64,000 nucleotides of DNA from Gymnopus androsaceus JB14 (GCA_009733575.1 ML769559.1:62001-126000), one strand, 5' to 3'. Shown: positions 35,831 to 47,394, counted from the stretch's first letter. The notes: generated from the sequence alone by a model not told the origin. Program-made: numbers and translations.

Positions 35831-37516
35831 GTTTTCCTGTTCGAAACATTCCTCCTCTCGCATCCCGACACATCTTGGTGTACGCGTACATGCTAGGAAA
35901 GTATACCCTGCGCTGGGGCTTTTATCGTACTGCCGCGATTCTCTGCAGAGCCCCGAATTGTCACTCCGTCTCGTGAGGTTGTCAATCCCAGCAAAGATGA
36001 CAAGCTTCATCGTAGTTGCTTTGCGTCACCAGATTGACCCAGAGGAGTTTAAACAAGTGGGTCGCAAACTTCGACGCGTTTGGCCTCTTCTTCCATAGAA
36101 CTTGTTCAACACTACTATCCGAACCGCTTATACTCGCCATAATCACCTATACAATTTCTGTTCATTATTCCTTGACCTTTCTCCCTCGACATACTGCGTT
36201 TCTTCTCATCTCTCCATTCTCCCAACACCAAAAAATCCCTTTGATGCTTGTACCGTTCCCTTCAGCGCTTTCTTTCTGTTTTCGATTTTTGGTTTACCAT
36301 CCCCCTCATTCATATAACGCAATATTCCTGTATAACAAGGACGTGGTCTGTATGCATCCCTGTTTTCACATATTTTCCTCTATGATGACGACCGTAAATT
36401 CTCTAGTTAGGTTAGCGAGCTACAGCTATAGAACCCTCTGACATCACCCTCGCTGCAGCTGTGGCTAACCAAAGTCGGACGGCCTTCTCAAAGAACACGC
36501 TTGCGCCACCTGTGCAACGGGTCTTACCGGCGTTCAGCACTTGGACCATGGTAGACTCCACCATGGCGGCTCTTCAGAGCCTCAGAAACTTAAAATCTTG
36601 CGTAAAGGTTAATGCTTCTCCCAAACTATAGCCGTCTAATTGCAGTCTCTCTATATGGCTATCAATGGTGTGTAATTCGTCTTACTTGTAACTTGCGCTG
36701 CGCGTCTGCGGAAAGCCTCGTGTAGCAAGGGCAATTATGTTCCTAGTACCTGCAGGCTGCAACATGGAATTTGGTCTGCCATATTTGGAATCCTACGTTG
36801 CTCGCTTGGCTGCGGCTGCTGCTAGCGCCAATGGTGCCAATAATCGTTACGGAGTCACAGAACACCGTCTCGAGAGATGCATATGACCAAACTCAACTGG
36901 CGTTTAGTTTGTGGTGTTCGATTGAAGCCACTTGGCATTGCATCGAGACAGTCTTTGTCTGGCAAGCTCTCGAACAAATCTTACTTGGCGGTATGTAAAT
37001 ACTTTCACCCTCGATATATCTGGCCTTATGAATCCAGCAAACATACTGGACTCAGAACCAAGCAAACGCAATTCTGATATTTCAGAACAGGAACGCCCAT
37101 CGTGTACTTGATATCTCTGGAGGCAGCATCTCGACTGTAGATGCCCAGGATTGAATGGGTCCACAGTGAGTCTGTCATCATACACGCTGTTATACTAATC
37201 TGATGGAAACTCGCTCGATATGAATCGAATCGTAGATATTCGTAGCTTAGTGGTTGCATAAGAAGCTGCGGCCCAGCAGCAGAACCTCCAAATTTTGGCA
37301 TCCCAGCGCCTCCAAAGGTGTCGTCAGGTCCAGAAAACCTAGTTTTGTATTGCAGGCGCTCTCCAGAGTGTAAAAAGCACAGTACATCTAAGTATTGAAA
37401 GCTAGCTTTTTTGGGAGAAAGGCGTCTAAGGAAAAAGAAAAAGAAGAGGTTAATGTGAATTGGAGCGTCCTGTATAAAAGAGCTTGAATTCACCTCATCT
37501 TAACCATCGCAGCAAT
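35831..37516. other. Intergenic, no convincing gene
   Basis: An open frame at 36016-36441 has no protein-like features. A short stretch at 36765-36890 reads MEFGLPYLESYVARLAAAAA and NGANNRYGVTEHRLER, which looks coding but is followed by stops. Confidence 0.4.
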
Positions 37517-39587
37517 ATGTCTCACCCTCAGCTCAACCCAACGGCAGTCTCTAACACCCATTCTTCGACTATGAAGCCAACAGTCGTTGGACTGTACGGT
37601 ATCCCTGGCGCCGGAAAAACCTTTCTGCTCAACGAATTGAAGAAAGAACTCGGAGAACAAGCGTACCAGTACTACGAAGGGTCGCTCGTGATATCCTCTA
37701 TCGTTTCCGGAGGGCTTGTTGCATTCCAAAAGATGACAGCACAGGAGAAGGCTCTCTGGCGAGGTCGAGCCATTGATAGCATCGTGGAGGAATGCTCCGC
37801 CAGTGGTCGAATCGCAGTCGTCGCTGGTCATTTCATGTTTTGGGACGAGACGGACGAGCTCGGACTGTCGGTATGGACCGAACGTGACCAGGAATCGTTC
37901 ACCCACATCCTTTATCTCGATGTTCCCGCCGATGCCATTGCTACTTACCGGCTGAAGGACTCTCGAGCTCGTTCGCTTGTGTCGGAGGAGCATATACGCA
38001 GATGGCAGCAAGCTGAGCGCGTCGAACTACGACGCCTCTGCCTTGTTCACGGGATTCTGTTCTCGACTGTATCTCCGCGCAAAGTATCGATGCTCCTTCG
38101 CGATATCTTCCATCATACTGAAGATTACAATCTCTCTCGTGCCCAATGCAGGCTGACCGAGGTTCTTGGAGAATTCGTCGGCCGAACGAAGATGGAGACG
38201 ATGCTGGTGATGGATGGCGACAAAACGTTGATTTCGGAGGACACGGGGGTGCTCTTTTGGAGGCTGGTCGCTGACACTGAAGATACGACATGCTCAGATC
38301 CATTGAAAGAGCTATTCAGCAGTCAGGCATTTGGTTACTCATACGCTGCATTTCGTCAGGCCGCCTTGCTTTACGAAGAACTTCCCGAGCAAAATTTCAA
38401 CGACTATTGCGAGAAGGTCGCTTCTGCAGTAACAATCCATCCAGAGTTTGTCTCACTGTTGAGACAAGCAGCGGAGAAACATGTTGGAGCAGTCGTGGTC
38501 ACCTGTGGGCTGCGTCTGATCTGGGAACGGATTCTGCAGAGAACAGGTCTTTCCGACACGGTGAAGGTCATTGGTGGGGGGTGCATCAGGGAAGGTCTTG
38601 TCATCACGGCTGACGTGAAGCGCGCTTTGGTTGCCCGTTTGAAAGAAGTTCAAATGTACGTCTGTGCGTTTGGAGATAGTCCTTTGGACTTGCCGATGTT
38701 GAAAACAGCCGATCGAGCCTTCGTGGTTGTTGGCGAAGCACATCAGAGGAGTCGCAGCATGGAAACAGCTTTGTTGGATGCTATCAACAACGAGGGTTTA
38801 CGAGCCCATCAGGTTTTGCTTCCTAGCACTGCATCTCCTAGACTCGATAATATCGTCCTTCCCCAGGTCACTATCACCGAGGACGACTTCATCATGTGGT
38901 ACTGCAGTCGGAAAGTACTTCACGCGACGAATAAGAATGCAGCAAAGATTCTGATGACCACGACGCGGAATGCTCAAGTTTCTGGTCCAGCATTACGAGA
39001 AGCACATCGTAGTGTCGGGCAGTACCTTGCGACTGAACTCCTTCCAGAATTGACTGGATTGGAAGAATTTCCTATTCCCCATGTTCAGGATCGTCAGACA
39101 AGTGGCCATCGAGTCCGACATGAGAAGAAGACTACGATCGTGGCACTCATGCGCGGAGGTGAGCCTATGGCTTTTGGTGTCAACGATGCTCTTCCCCTCG
39201 CCACGTTGTAAGTCTACCTGTTTATACTCTCTTCTAGCCTTTACTGACTCCAGATATTGTAGTCTTCACGCTAAAGTTCCTGCGGATGTGAAACTTCATC
39301 ATGTGGAGGGACAGCAAACGATGATTTTGGTTGATTCGGTGGTTAACAGTGGGAAGACGGTGGTGGAATTTGTGCAACACATCCGCACTCTGCATCCAAC
39401 TATTCGAATCTTGGTGGTCGCCGGAGTAATCCAAGCCGACTCACTCTCCAAAGGCAGTCTCACCCAGCTACTGTTGGCAGATGTGAACGTCGCTTTCCTT
39501 GCTCTTCGCCTGTCTGAGAACAAGTACACCGGGAAAGGTACAACGGACACAGGAAATCGTCTGTTTAACACAACGCATATCCAGTAG
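37517..39587 (+). CDS. P-loop kinase / HAD phosphatase / phosphoribosyltransferase fusion
   Basis: One intron (39208-39262) and a 671-residue product from the ATG at 37517. N-terminal P-loop nucleotide-binding kinase-like domain: GIPGAGKT (residues 28-35). Middle HAD-superfamily domain, phosphoserine-phosphatase-like: MDGDKT with catalytic D233 and D235, plus motif IV GDSPLDLPM around residue 387. C-terminal uracil-PRTase-like domain: ALMRGGEPMAFG followed by the PRPP loop VDSVVNSGKT (587-596). All three active-site signatures are intact. The combination implies phosphate chemistry on a nucleotide or sugar-phosphate substrate, but the reaction is not known to me. It lies head-to-tail with, and about 1.2 kb upstream of, the first terpene cyclase. 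That makes it a candidate cluster member, though it may simply be a neighbour. Expected to be cytosolic (no signal or membrane segment). Confidence 0.85.
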
Positions 39588-40690
39588 CGCATCATTTTGA
39601 AATGTATTGCTAAAATTGTACTATCGATTATCTTGGTCTAGTCGCTTACAGTTTATTCAAACGAATCAGTAAATTTGACAATTCTTCAGAACAGTCGAGT
39701 ACTTACAGTACTTGCCCCAAATTGGCCATTTAGATGCGGTAAGTACACTATGAACTTGACGGACTCCCCGCTCTTCTTTATCTCCCCTTTATCCGTCCAC
39801 GTTTTCAACTCGCTTGATACTCTGCTGTATTTTGAATCCCTCGTTCGATTTTGTTACCTTCTCCTTTCCAGACTTGAGCGTTTAGGCAGCTCGAGAGCTT
39901 CAACATCTAGTTAGTAGGTGGAGATATGGTCTACATGATTCTCTACAAACCCACGGACTCACCGAGCATAATCTGCTTCGCCGTCTGACTCATCCAGCTT
40001 TTCTCCGTGCCAAAGTAAGATAGTAGCGTTTGTTGAATTGACTTGAAGGAAATCCAGTGATACTTAGAATTGCTTGACTACGAGCACCATCGTTATATTG
40101 TGACTCGGATGTTGCCTGCGAAGTGGTCGGGGAAGCATATAAAAGGTCCGAGAGTCAGCGAAGAAATTTCGGTATTTCAAGATCGGACTGAATAATTTAG
40201 GTGATCGAACGACCCTTCGTGGAGTGCATCCGCGTTGGCTGGAACTGCTGTCTATCAAAAATGAGTCCTACCGGGGACTCCACGCCGTCCTATCCATCCG
40301 CTCGTTGGCAGACATTGAACTTCGTTTATCGGGAAGTTTGATAATACACAGCTCCACTCGGAAGGAACGTCTAAAACTTATAAATCTCGCTGATGTCGGG
40401 ACCTGAAATAATAAATACGCTAGGGACCGAGAGAAGAATAGACAATGCCTAGAGCCATCAGCTTCTACTAGTGCATAAATCAAGTCAAAAATATTAATTT
40501 AAATATTAATTTAACGCGGTCAAAAATTTAGGCCGACGCCATACCGAAGGTTTCACCAGCCTCAAGGACTTGTTCACCTACTCGTCGACTCTCGGAAAGA
40601 ATACAAGAAGTGTGCCTCCAAGACTCAGAAAGTTTATACAATAACTCGGATACGGTGAGAAGTAACAGGGAAGGCGCACAGGTAAATGCA
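39588..40690. other. Intergenic, no gene seen
   Basis: Contains AAATATTAATTT repeated in tandem at about 40490-40515. Short open frames lack support. Confidence 0.5.
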
Positions 40691-40691
40691 C

Positions 40692-40747
40692 TACATAAGA
40701 GACTTGCTTTCCATGAGCTTGAAAAACAATCCACTTACCACTAAGAT
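40692..40747 (+). promoter_or_regulatory. Core promoter of terpene cyclase 1
   Basis: The tract TACATAAGAGACTTGCTTTC, CATGAG and TTGAAAAACAATCC directly before the ATG is shared with the other two cyclase copies, which have TATATAAG or ATATAAG here. This copy has a C in the TATA-like box. Confidence 0.5.
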
Positions 40748-41834
40748 ATGGCTCCCTTCCCATCCCAACCTGTTGATACTGTCAGTGTCGCTTCATACTT
40801 CAGCTCTTTCCCTGTCAGAAACTGCGAGCACGACGCGCTGCGAACCATCCAGACAGCATTGAAGAGCGCAATATATAGCTGCACGGCTCCGGGGACCAAA
40901 GAACGAAGGAAGGCCGAATATCGTCATAAAAATCCAGCAGGCAACCTCTTTGGCTTATGCCTCACGTTGTGTGAAGCAGAACGCGTCGGGTATGTTGCTC
41001 AATTCATCGAATTTCTGTGTATCGTTGATGGTGAGTTTGTATCTACATCCAAGCTTTGCAAACATACGCTGACTCTGTGCACAGATGTGATGGAAGATCT
41101 TCCGTTCATGGAAGCATGTAGCGAGCATGCTATTCTCCGAGAAGCTCTCTCCGATGGGTACCAGAACCAAGGATACGACGACCTAGTCATCAGTAGATTG
41201 AGAAAATTTTTGCGCGACATTCGCATGGAGCTTATGAGCGAAAACGACCCGAGTTCCTTGCTGTTGCTTCGAATCCTGGACAATAGCTTACACCATAGGG
41301 ATAGCCTCGACGTGGAATTTCTAACCCTCGATGATTACATACCCTATAGAAAAATGAATTTCGACTATGAGTGAGTCTCTATTATACCGTGAACTTACGC
41401 AACATACTAACCTTGCAACGTATAGATTCGTATGCCAGCTTTTGCGCTGGGCCATGAAGATCCCTTTGAGGTTTAGCCCAGAGGAGGAGCTACTGGTCAG
41501 CAGATACGAACATAGCATCGGCGTCATTGTCGGCTTGACGAACGACTACTTTTCCTGGGAGATGGAGCGCAATCAACCTACCGATAGACTCCGAAATGCT
41601 GTTGCCGTCTTGATGAAGGAACACTCCATTCCAGAGCCGGAGGCAAAGGTTATACTGAAAAAATATATTACAGACGAGGAGAAGAGGGCGATAGAGCTCA
41701 AGCACGAGATGAATTGTAATGCAGATGATTTCGAGCTGGCGACGCGTTATTTGGCTGCGCTGGAGCTTTTCGCGGCGGGATATAGCTTTTGGTGCTCGAC
41801 GTGCCCTAGATATCACCGGATACAGAAGGAGTAG
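40748..41834 (+). CDS. Class I terpene cyclase 1 (intact)
   Basis: Ionises a prenyl diphosphate with Mg2+ and cyclises it. Exons 40748-41030, 41085-41370 and 41426-41834 give 325 residues. The aspartate-rich motif DDVMED (D94-D99) is formed across the first intron. The NSE triad is NDYFSWEME (N229, S233, E237) and the product-diphosphate sensor pair is R318-Y319 (CPRYH) near the C terminus. The sequence around GLTNDYFSWEMERNQPTDRL and the following A-x3-L-x6-EE is most like the cyclase domain of fungal fusicoccadiene-synthase-type enzymes. This protein lacks the fused prenyltransferase domain, so its substrate must come from elsewhere. Di- or sesquiterpene cannot be decided by eye. It is the only copy of the array with every exon and motif intact. 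Confidence 0.9.
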
Positions 41835-42346
41835 AATTTCAGCACGAAGATGTGATCCTTGTTTCCATAGACAGTTAGCTTGAGAATTCGAGATGTATGA
41901 TAGTTCTTGACAAGTTTCAGCGCTACTTCAGGCGCCTAGCGTTAACATCCAAGTATATTTTCGTTATCTAAGATAACGAAAGATTTTGGTGTCGCAACAA
42001 TGAATCAGATTTTATTGATGTCCAAACAAGACTTCACGTTCGTCTGGTATCCACGATAATATCGCGTAGTCGTGTCAGCAGTCTAGCTACAGTAACAGCG
42101 TATCGATACGTTCCTCGCCGATTCTAAAAATATTGAGGATCAGGAGCCCTGTAAGGAAATATACGAACGGCACGTAGAAGTTTCCGAATGGTATATTTTT
42201 TTGCTGGCCAAGGATGGAAACATTAAGGTCATATAGGACGTACACCTCGAGAGATGTAGAGATAGTAGGAACCAAAATACCCTCCAAGGTGGTGACAATA
42301 GCCACATATGTGGAGCGGTAACAGGAACTGCGCACTAGAAATGCAC
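41835..42346. other. Spacer between cyclases 1 and 2
   Basis: No gene seen. It contains a stretch (about 42040-42110: ATATCGCGTAGTCGTGTCAG) that recurs at 46981 next to a cyclase fragment, marking a duplication unit. Confidence 0.5.
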
Positions 42347-42402
42347 TATATAAGAGGCTCGCTTTTCATGAGTTTGAAAAACAATCCCCTGACTAGTGAG
42401 AC
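42347..42402 (+). promoter_or_regulatory. Core promoter of terpene cyclase 2
   Basis: TATATAAG at 42347-42354, then AGGCTCGCTTTTCATGAG and TTGAAAAACAATCC, 56 nt before the ATG. The same tract precedes copies 1 and 3. Confidence 0.6.
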
Positions 42403-42683
42403 ATGGCTCCCTTCCCATCCCAATCTGTGGCTACAACTAGCGCCATTTCCTACTTCAGTTCCTTCCTAGTAAGGAACTGCGAGTATGACGCGTTACCGAC
42501 TATCCAGAAAGCGCTGAACAGCACAATCTATAGTTGTACAACTCCCGGGACGAAAGCACAAAGGAAAGCCGAGTATCGTCATACGAACCCAGCAGGTAAT
42601 CTCTTTGGTTTGTGTTTGTCGTTGTGTGAAGCGGATCGGCTTGGATATGTTGTCCAGTTTATCGAGTTTTTGTGTATTGTGGA

Positions 42684-43073
42684 TAGTGTTCCGATGACGC
42701 GGCTTGGCGTGGCGGCGGCGTGACTTGGATCAGCGTGACGTGAAACTGGCGCGGCTTGCCGTATTTAGTAACTGACGCGGCTTGAAGTTTGACTTGTGCC
42801 GCGCGCCATTACTTTTGCTAAATTTGGGTAGCCAGAACTCAATGAAGGTCTGTCGGGAAATAGGTCTAGATTCCCGGTCAACTCAATTGGCCTTTCTGCT
42901 GGTAACCATGTACCCAAATAGGTGTACGTCAGGTATTCGAGGCCACGGCGTGAGGCCGCTTGACGCCAAACTTCACGTCATTCCGGCAGACACGTCATTA
43001 ATGGCTTACGGCGTGACTTCAAATGGCTCGGCGGCGGCGCGCCGTCATTTGAAGTCACGTTATCGGAACACTA
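42684..43073. mobile_element. hAT-type non-autonomous element (MITE), 390 bp
   Basis: Terminal inverted repeats TAGTGTTCCGATGACG (left) and CGTTATCGGAACACTA (right), 15 of 16 matching. It is flanked by a perfect 8-bp target-site duplication ATTGTGGA at 42676-42683 and 43074-43081. 8-bp duplications are characteristic of the hAT superfamily. The interior is G+C-rich with repeated GGCGGCG and GACGCGGCTTG motifs and has no transposase. It is inserted in exon 1 of cyclase 2. Confidence 0.85.
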
Positions 43074-43102
43074 ATTGTGGATAGTAACTCGACCATACTT
43101 TA

Positions 43103-44284
43103 TGGTGGCCCAAAGTGTGAAAAAATAAATTGTTACGCGCTCATCAATTATTATACGCGCTACTTATAACTCACGTGCGCGCATATAATTGTGTCAAGTC
43201 TCCGCGCTCAACAAAGCCAATGATTTTAATTTCCGAAAAAGGAAGGTATGAGGTAAGCCCTAGCCGGTATGCCGGTAGTATGCCTTTTCCCCTGCAGAAA
43301 GACCCAGTTCTGCCAAAAATGCCTTTCAGGAATGTATGCCTCGTCCCTTACAAGGGACTCGACTGTAACGGCTGTCGAATCAGAACGGGTCAGAGCCAAA
43401 TCGGGCTCTGGCAGCAATCTGGCAGAGCCCAATAAGGTAATCTGAGTAATAGTGCTTACGATTATGTTTCACATGACTATGTAGAGCCGTTTACTGCCGA
43501 ACTTCGTTGATGACCGGTATCCCCGCTCCGGCTCCTCCGAGAATCTGGTGAGGATTCAGTTAGATACATCCCTGTTTCCAAAGCGGCATCTTCTATGTAA
43601 ATAATATGGCTGCAGGGTAGATTCAGGTAGACTCCATACTTGTACTACAGTAACAATACTTTAAACAATTATACTGTATACAGCAATGATGGGTGTCACC
43701 GTGTCATCAGCAAAACCTGTATTTTTGCTGGAGAAAACCAATACATTTGGAGCATCTCTGGAGCAAGGGTACCAATTCCAGAGAGCTCCAGAGCTCTCTG
43801 GAGACCTTAAGCAAAAATACAGGTTTTGCTGATGGTGCCCTTTGCAGCTTTGCCAGTGGCCACTGGGACATAGAGAGTGAGTGTTCAATAGAGTCTGAGG
43901 GGTAAGAGAGGGCCTTGTCTATAGTATCCATTTATGCTTCAGTTGAAGGTCTCCTAAATGAAACTCAAAACAGGATGTACCTCCTCACAGTTGTCAGTAA
44001 GTACCTTACATCTGAAAAGGCATTTTTGTCCTAGTAGATCAGAAGTCAGCCTTGTGAAGAGCAAGCTTGAGGGTAGTAAGCTTACCTATAGTGTATATCA
44101 TCAGTATAATAGAATTGGTGGGGTTACTTGGGCAACAGAACTTCGGGAGCTATCTCACTAGTTGCCTATATCTCTGTCAATTTAAGTAGCGTGCGTGATT
44201 AGTGTCGCGCGCGCGTGAGTTGTAAGTAGCGCGTATGATAATTGATGAGCGCGACGATTTATTTTTTCACACTTTGGGCCACCA
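43103..44284. mobile_element. Terminal-inverted-repeat element with TA target, about 1.18 kb
   Basis: Left end TGGTGGCCCAAAGTGTGAAA and right end its reverse complement. Similarity continues for about 80 bp through CGCGCTCATCAATTAT and CGCGCTACTTA. TA lies on both sides (43101-43102, 44285-44286), suggesting a Tc1/mariner-like target preference. No transposase frame is seen, so it is probably non-autonomous. It sits in the first intron of cyclase 2 and itself contains the hairpin at 43705-43834. Confidence 0.75.
43705..43834. repeat. Hairpin element with CATCAGCAAAAC ends
   Basis: Left arm CATCAGCAAAACCTGTATTT, right arm its reverse complement ending GCTGATG; about 130 bp in total. The interior also pairs (CTCCAGAGCTCTCTGGAG). 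The end sequence resembles that of the larger hairpin at 61995-62370. Confidence 0.7.
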
Positions 44285-45291
44285 TAATACTTACTATCAT
44301 ACTTAACTTACCAGCTCTTTGTATAGATATCATGGAAGATCTTCCATTCAAAGAGGCTTGCAAAGAGCATGATTTCCTCCGGGAAGCACTGTCTGATGGA
44401 TACTACCAGGACGAATACGAAGGGGTCGGGCACATCGGTAGATTGAGAAGATTTTTGCGCGACATCCGTACGGAGCTTGTGTGCGAAAAAGACTCAAGTT
44501 CCTTAGTGTTACTTGAAACTCTGGACATGAGCTTAGAGCACAGGGATAGCCTCGACGCGGAGTTCCTAACCCTCGAAGACTATATCCCTTACAGAAAAAT
44601 GAATTTCGACTACGAGTAAGTCTCTCTTGTGCCCTTCGTGAAACGCCAAACAAACTAACCTTTGCAACTGTATAGATTCGTGTGCCAGCTTTTGCGTTGG
44701 GCCATGAAGATTCCAATGAGGTTTAGCCCAGAAGAAGAGCTGCTGGTCAGCAGATACGAGCATAGCATCGGCATCATTGTCGGCTTGACAAATGACTACT
44801 TTTCCTGGGAGATGGAGTGCAATCAACCTACCGATAGACTCCGAAATGCTGTTGCCATTTTGATGAAGGAACACTCCATTCCAGAGCCGGAGGCAAAGGT
44901 GATCCTGAAACATTATATTATGATTGAGGAGAAGAGGGCGGTGGAGCTGAAGCACCAGTTGGATTGTAATACTGAGGATTTTGAGCAGGCGACGCGTTAT
45001 TTGACTGCGTTGGAGCTGTTCGCGGCGGGATACAACTTTTGGTGCTCGACATGCCCTAGATACCATCGGATACAGAAGGAGTAGAATACAGCATAGACAG
45101 CTATTGAGAATTCGAGATGAACAAGTTTCAGCGCTACTTTAGGCGACCGTTGGACACAAGTATAGAGTATGTAGCGATACAGTTAGGAGAAGATACTATG
45201 AGCTTCAGGTTGTTGTGATATTGCCACAATTAATCAGATAAACTGAACGTAACTAGGACTCGTTCAACGAGAATGCATATACTCATTGCAA

Positions 45292-46917
45292 CCGATTGTC
45301 GAGTTCTAGCATAGTTTCGGCGAAACGCTCATTACTGATCTTATTTAAACAGAATGACGGGATCTTTCCAGGGCAAAAACTATTGAGAAACCCCGATTTT
45401 AGCAGAAACCCCGGGTTCCTCCGGCAACCCCTAGAATTGTCGCTTACGGGTTTCTAGTGATCTGGCCGCTGGCCGGCCGGTTCGCTCCATTTTCCTGGGG
45501 CGCTCCATGGGCGCCTGGACGCTTCGACACTGAGTCCTGACCTTTCCTCATCATCGCGCTAGCCATAGACTCTACATTGTAATAAATTCACTTCATTCAA
45601 TTCATGACCGAATCATCATGTTTACGCTCGGCATTGTGTTCACTTCCGCTGCGCGCCAAGTTCCAGCAAGGAGGATAAGGTAAGTTCCGTATTTGAACAG
45701 AAAAGTAGAGAGGAAACACTATCAACACTTACTTCTTGTCTAACATGAAGCAAGTGTTAATACTTCTAGTAGGTGTATGAATAAGTATTTCAGTTGTGCA
45801 TGGATATATAATTTTTGAGGAGGTTAATTCTCATTCATTGAATAAGTGTTTTGTCTATGGAATTGGTGCCGCTTCGCGGCAGCGTCAGCATCACTGGCTG
45901 AGGCATAATCACTCCGAGGGGCGGAGGAGGCCATGGAACCAATTCCAGTACACAAGGTAAGCCGGGTCTATTAAGGAAATGATTCAGATGAGACCCAAAC
46001 ATACCAAGCGTAAGCTTTATTAATAGGGAAGGTGGGTGGGGCCTAAAATTCCTGAAAGCCAGGACCGAGAAGGAGACGAAAGCGAAAGGAAAGCGAGTTG
46101 CGGCTCGAATGAGCGCGACAAGCAAAAAGAATAGAAACACGTGCACGTGTTGGAATATTGAATAACTACAAGCACTTTCTCCAACGGAGATTATCCGTTT
46201 GAGTAGGTACAATAAGTGTGCAGGTAAGTACTGTCATTTCCACTACTCTTTCCTTATCTTACACTTACGCTAGCCGTTCGCAAACTCACGTAGCTTCAGC
46301 TGGCAATAAGGTAAAGGTGAGGATGGGTCTGGTAGATGCACCATGCAGTGGATTGCAAGCTGAGCGGCCTAGTAGAGGATAGCTAGAGTGAAGGCAGTTA
46401 AAAGATGTAGGATGTAGTGGGAAAAATATCAGGCTGTGCCGCTGTAAGCCAGGTGACAGACGACGGGCGAAGGTGTGGCTTGAGTCTGGATTCTAAAACG
46501 CGGTCCTTCACGTTTGACACATGATTATAACGCATCTTTCATATGTTGAGTTAGAGTACGCGCGCGCGCGCTGTGCTCCAATTCCCGATGAGTGATCAGT
46601 GGTTGGCTCACGCAGTGCCTACGATCTTGATAACTATACTACTCATGCTTACACACTAACCACATATTGTCCGAGTCTCTACATCTCTCAATATCTATGA
46701 ACCGGAAGAACATGGGCTTCGGGATTAGCTAATCCGGCATATGGCCGTGGCATTCCTGGGTTTTCCCATAGTTATCGGGGGTTTCTGCTAAAATCGGGGT
46801 TTCTCAATAGTTTTTGCCTCTTTCCAGTAGAGAAATTACAAGTGACTGTGGCGAAGTAGAGCTTTGAAGTAAATTGTAAATAAGATCAGTGATGTTTTGC
46901 TAGAACTCGACAATTGG
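45292..46917. mobile_element. Older inverted-repeat element hosting a nested insertion
   Basis: Left CCGATTGTCGAGTTCTAGCA ... ACTGATCTTATTTA, and right the reverse complement of CCAATTGTCGAGTTCTAGCA ... ACTGATCTTATTTA. The inverted flanks surround the 45372-46818 element, implying that a short foldback was already present when that element inserted. Confidence 0.55.
45372..46818. mobile_element. MULE-like terminal-inverted-repeat element, 1447 bp
   Basis: Ends GGCAAAAACTATTGAGAAAC ... and its reverse complement, with about 40 bp of near-perfect inverted repeat (continuing CCCGATTTTAGCAGAAACCCC). Flanked by a perfect 9-bp duplication TCTTTCCAG (45363-45371 and 46819-46827), the length typical of Mutator-like elements. 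No transposase recognised, so non-autonomous. It contains a (CG)n tract near 46560. Confidence 0.8.
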
Positions 46918-47029
46918 CTGTAAGTACTGATGTCCAAAAAAAGACTTGGTGGAGCCCGGCTGCCCGGGTATCCACGTTAATATCGCGTAGTCGTGTCAGC
47001 AGTCCAACAACATCAACAGCGTATCGACT

Positions 47030-47255
47030 CGCGCCTGAGCACTCTATTCCCGAGTCGGAAGCCAAGGTTATGCTGAAAGGTTATATTATGAAGGAAGAGA
47101 AGAGGCATTGGAGCTCATGCACGAGTTCGATATCAATAAGGAGGACTTTGAGTAGGCTACACATTATCATTGGAACTTTTCGCTGCGGGATACAGCTTTT
47201 GGTGCTCGATGTGCTCTAGATATCACCGGATACAGAAGGAGGAGGTTTCTAGTTA
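47030..47255 (+). pseudogene. Terpene cyclase C-terminal fragment A
   Basis: Matches the last exon of the cyclases from EHSIPESEAKVMLKGYIMKEEK onwards. It continues in shifted frames through DFE and YSFWCS to a degraded CSRYHRIQKE. Upstream exons are absent. Confidence 0.7.
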
Positions 47256-47394
47256 GGCCCGGGAAAGCTTGAAGCTGCAGATACCCTATCCCGGCGGCTT
47301 CATTTTTGGGGCGGGTTCAACCCGAGAACTCTGTATTTATTTTCAGTTAAACTTAGACTTTTTGAGCTGGTTTTTGGCAAGTGCTAGGGATACT

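Larger units (their letters stand above)
42403..45084 (+). pseudogene. Class I terpene cyclase 2, split by nested transposons
   Basis: Exon 1 from 42403 matches copies 1 and 3 up to FIEFLCIVD, where a 390-bp element interrupts the codon run at the aspartate-rich motif and introduces a TGA at 42721. A second element of about 1.2 kb sits in the remnant first intron. Exons 2 (44327-44615) and 3 (44676-45084) are otherwise well preserved: EDLPFKEACKEHDFLREALS, GLTNDYFSWEME (NSE triad intact) and CPRYH. At the old exon junction the motif would read DNIMED instead of DDVMED, so the second aspartate is also lost. Normal splicing would keep the first element in the transcript, so no full-length enzyme is expected. 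Confidence 0.85.

Noticed and set aside
37490..38011. 173-residue minus-strand frame
   Set aside because: Antisense to the P-loop domain of the fusion gene.
43130..43435. 101-residue frame inside the TA-flanked element
   Set aside because: Overlaps the inverted end and has no protein-like features.
45835..46212. 125-residue minus-strand frame inside the MULE-like element
   Set aside because: No transposase motif or homology; probably fortuitous.
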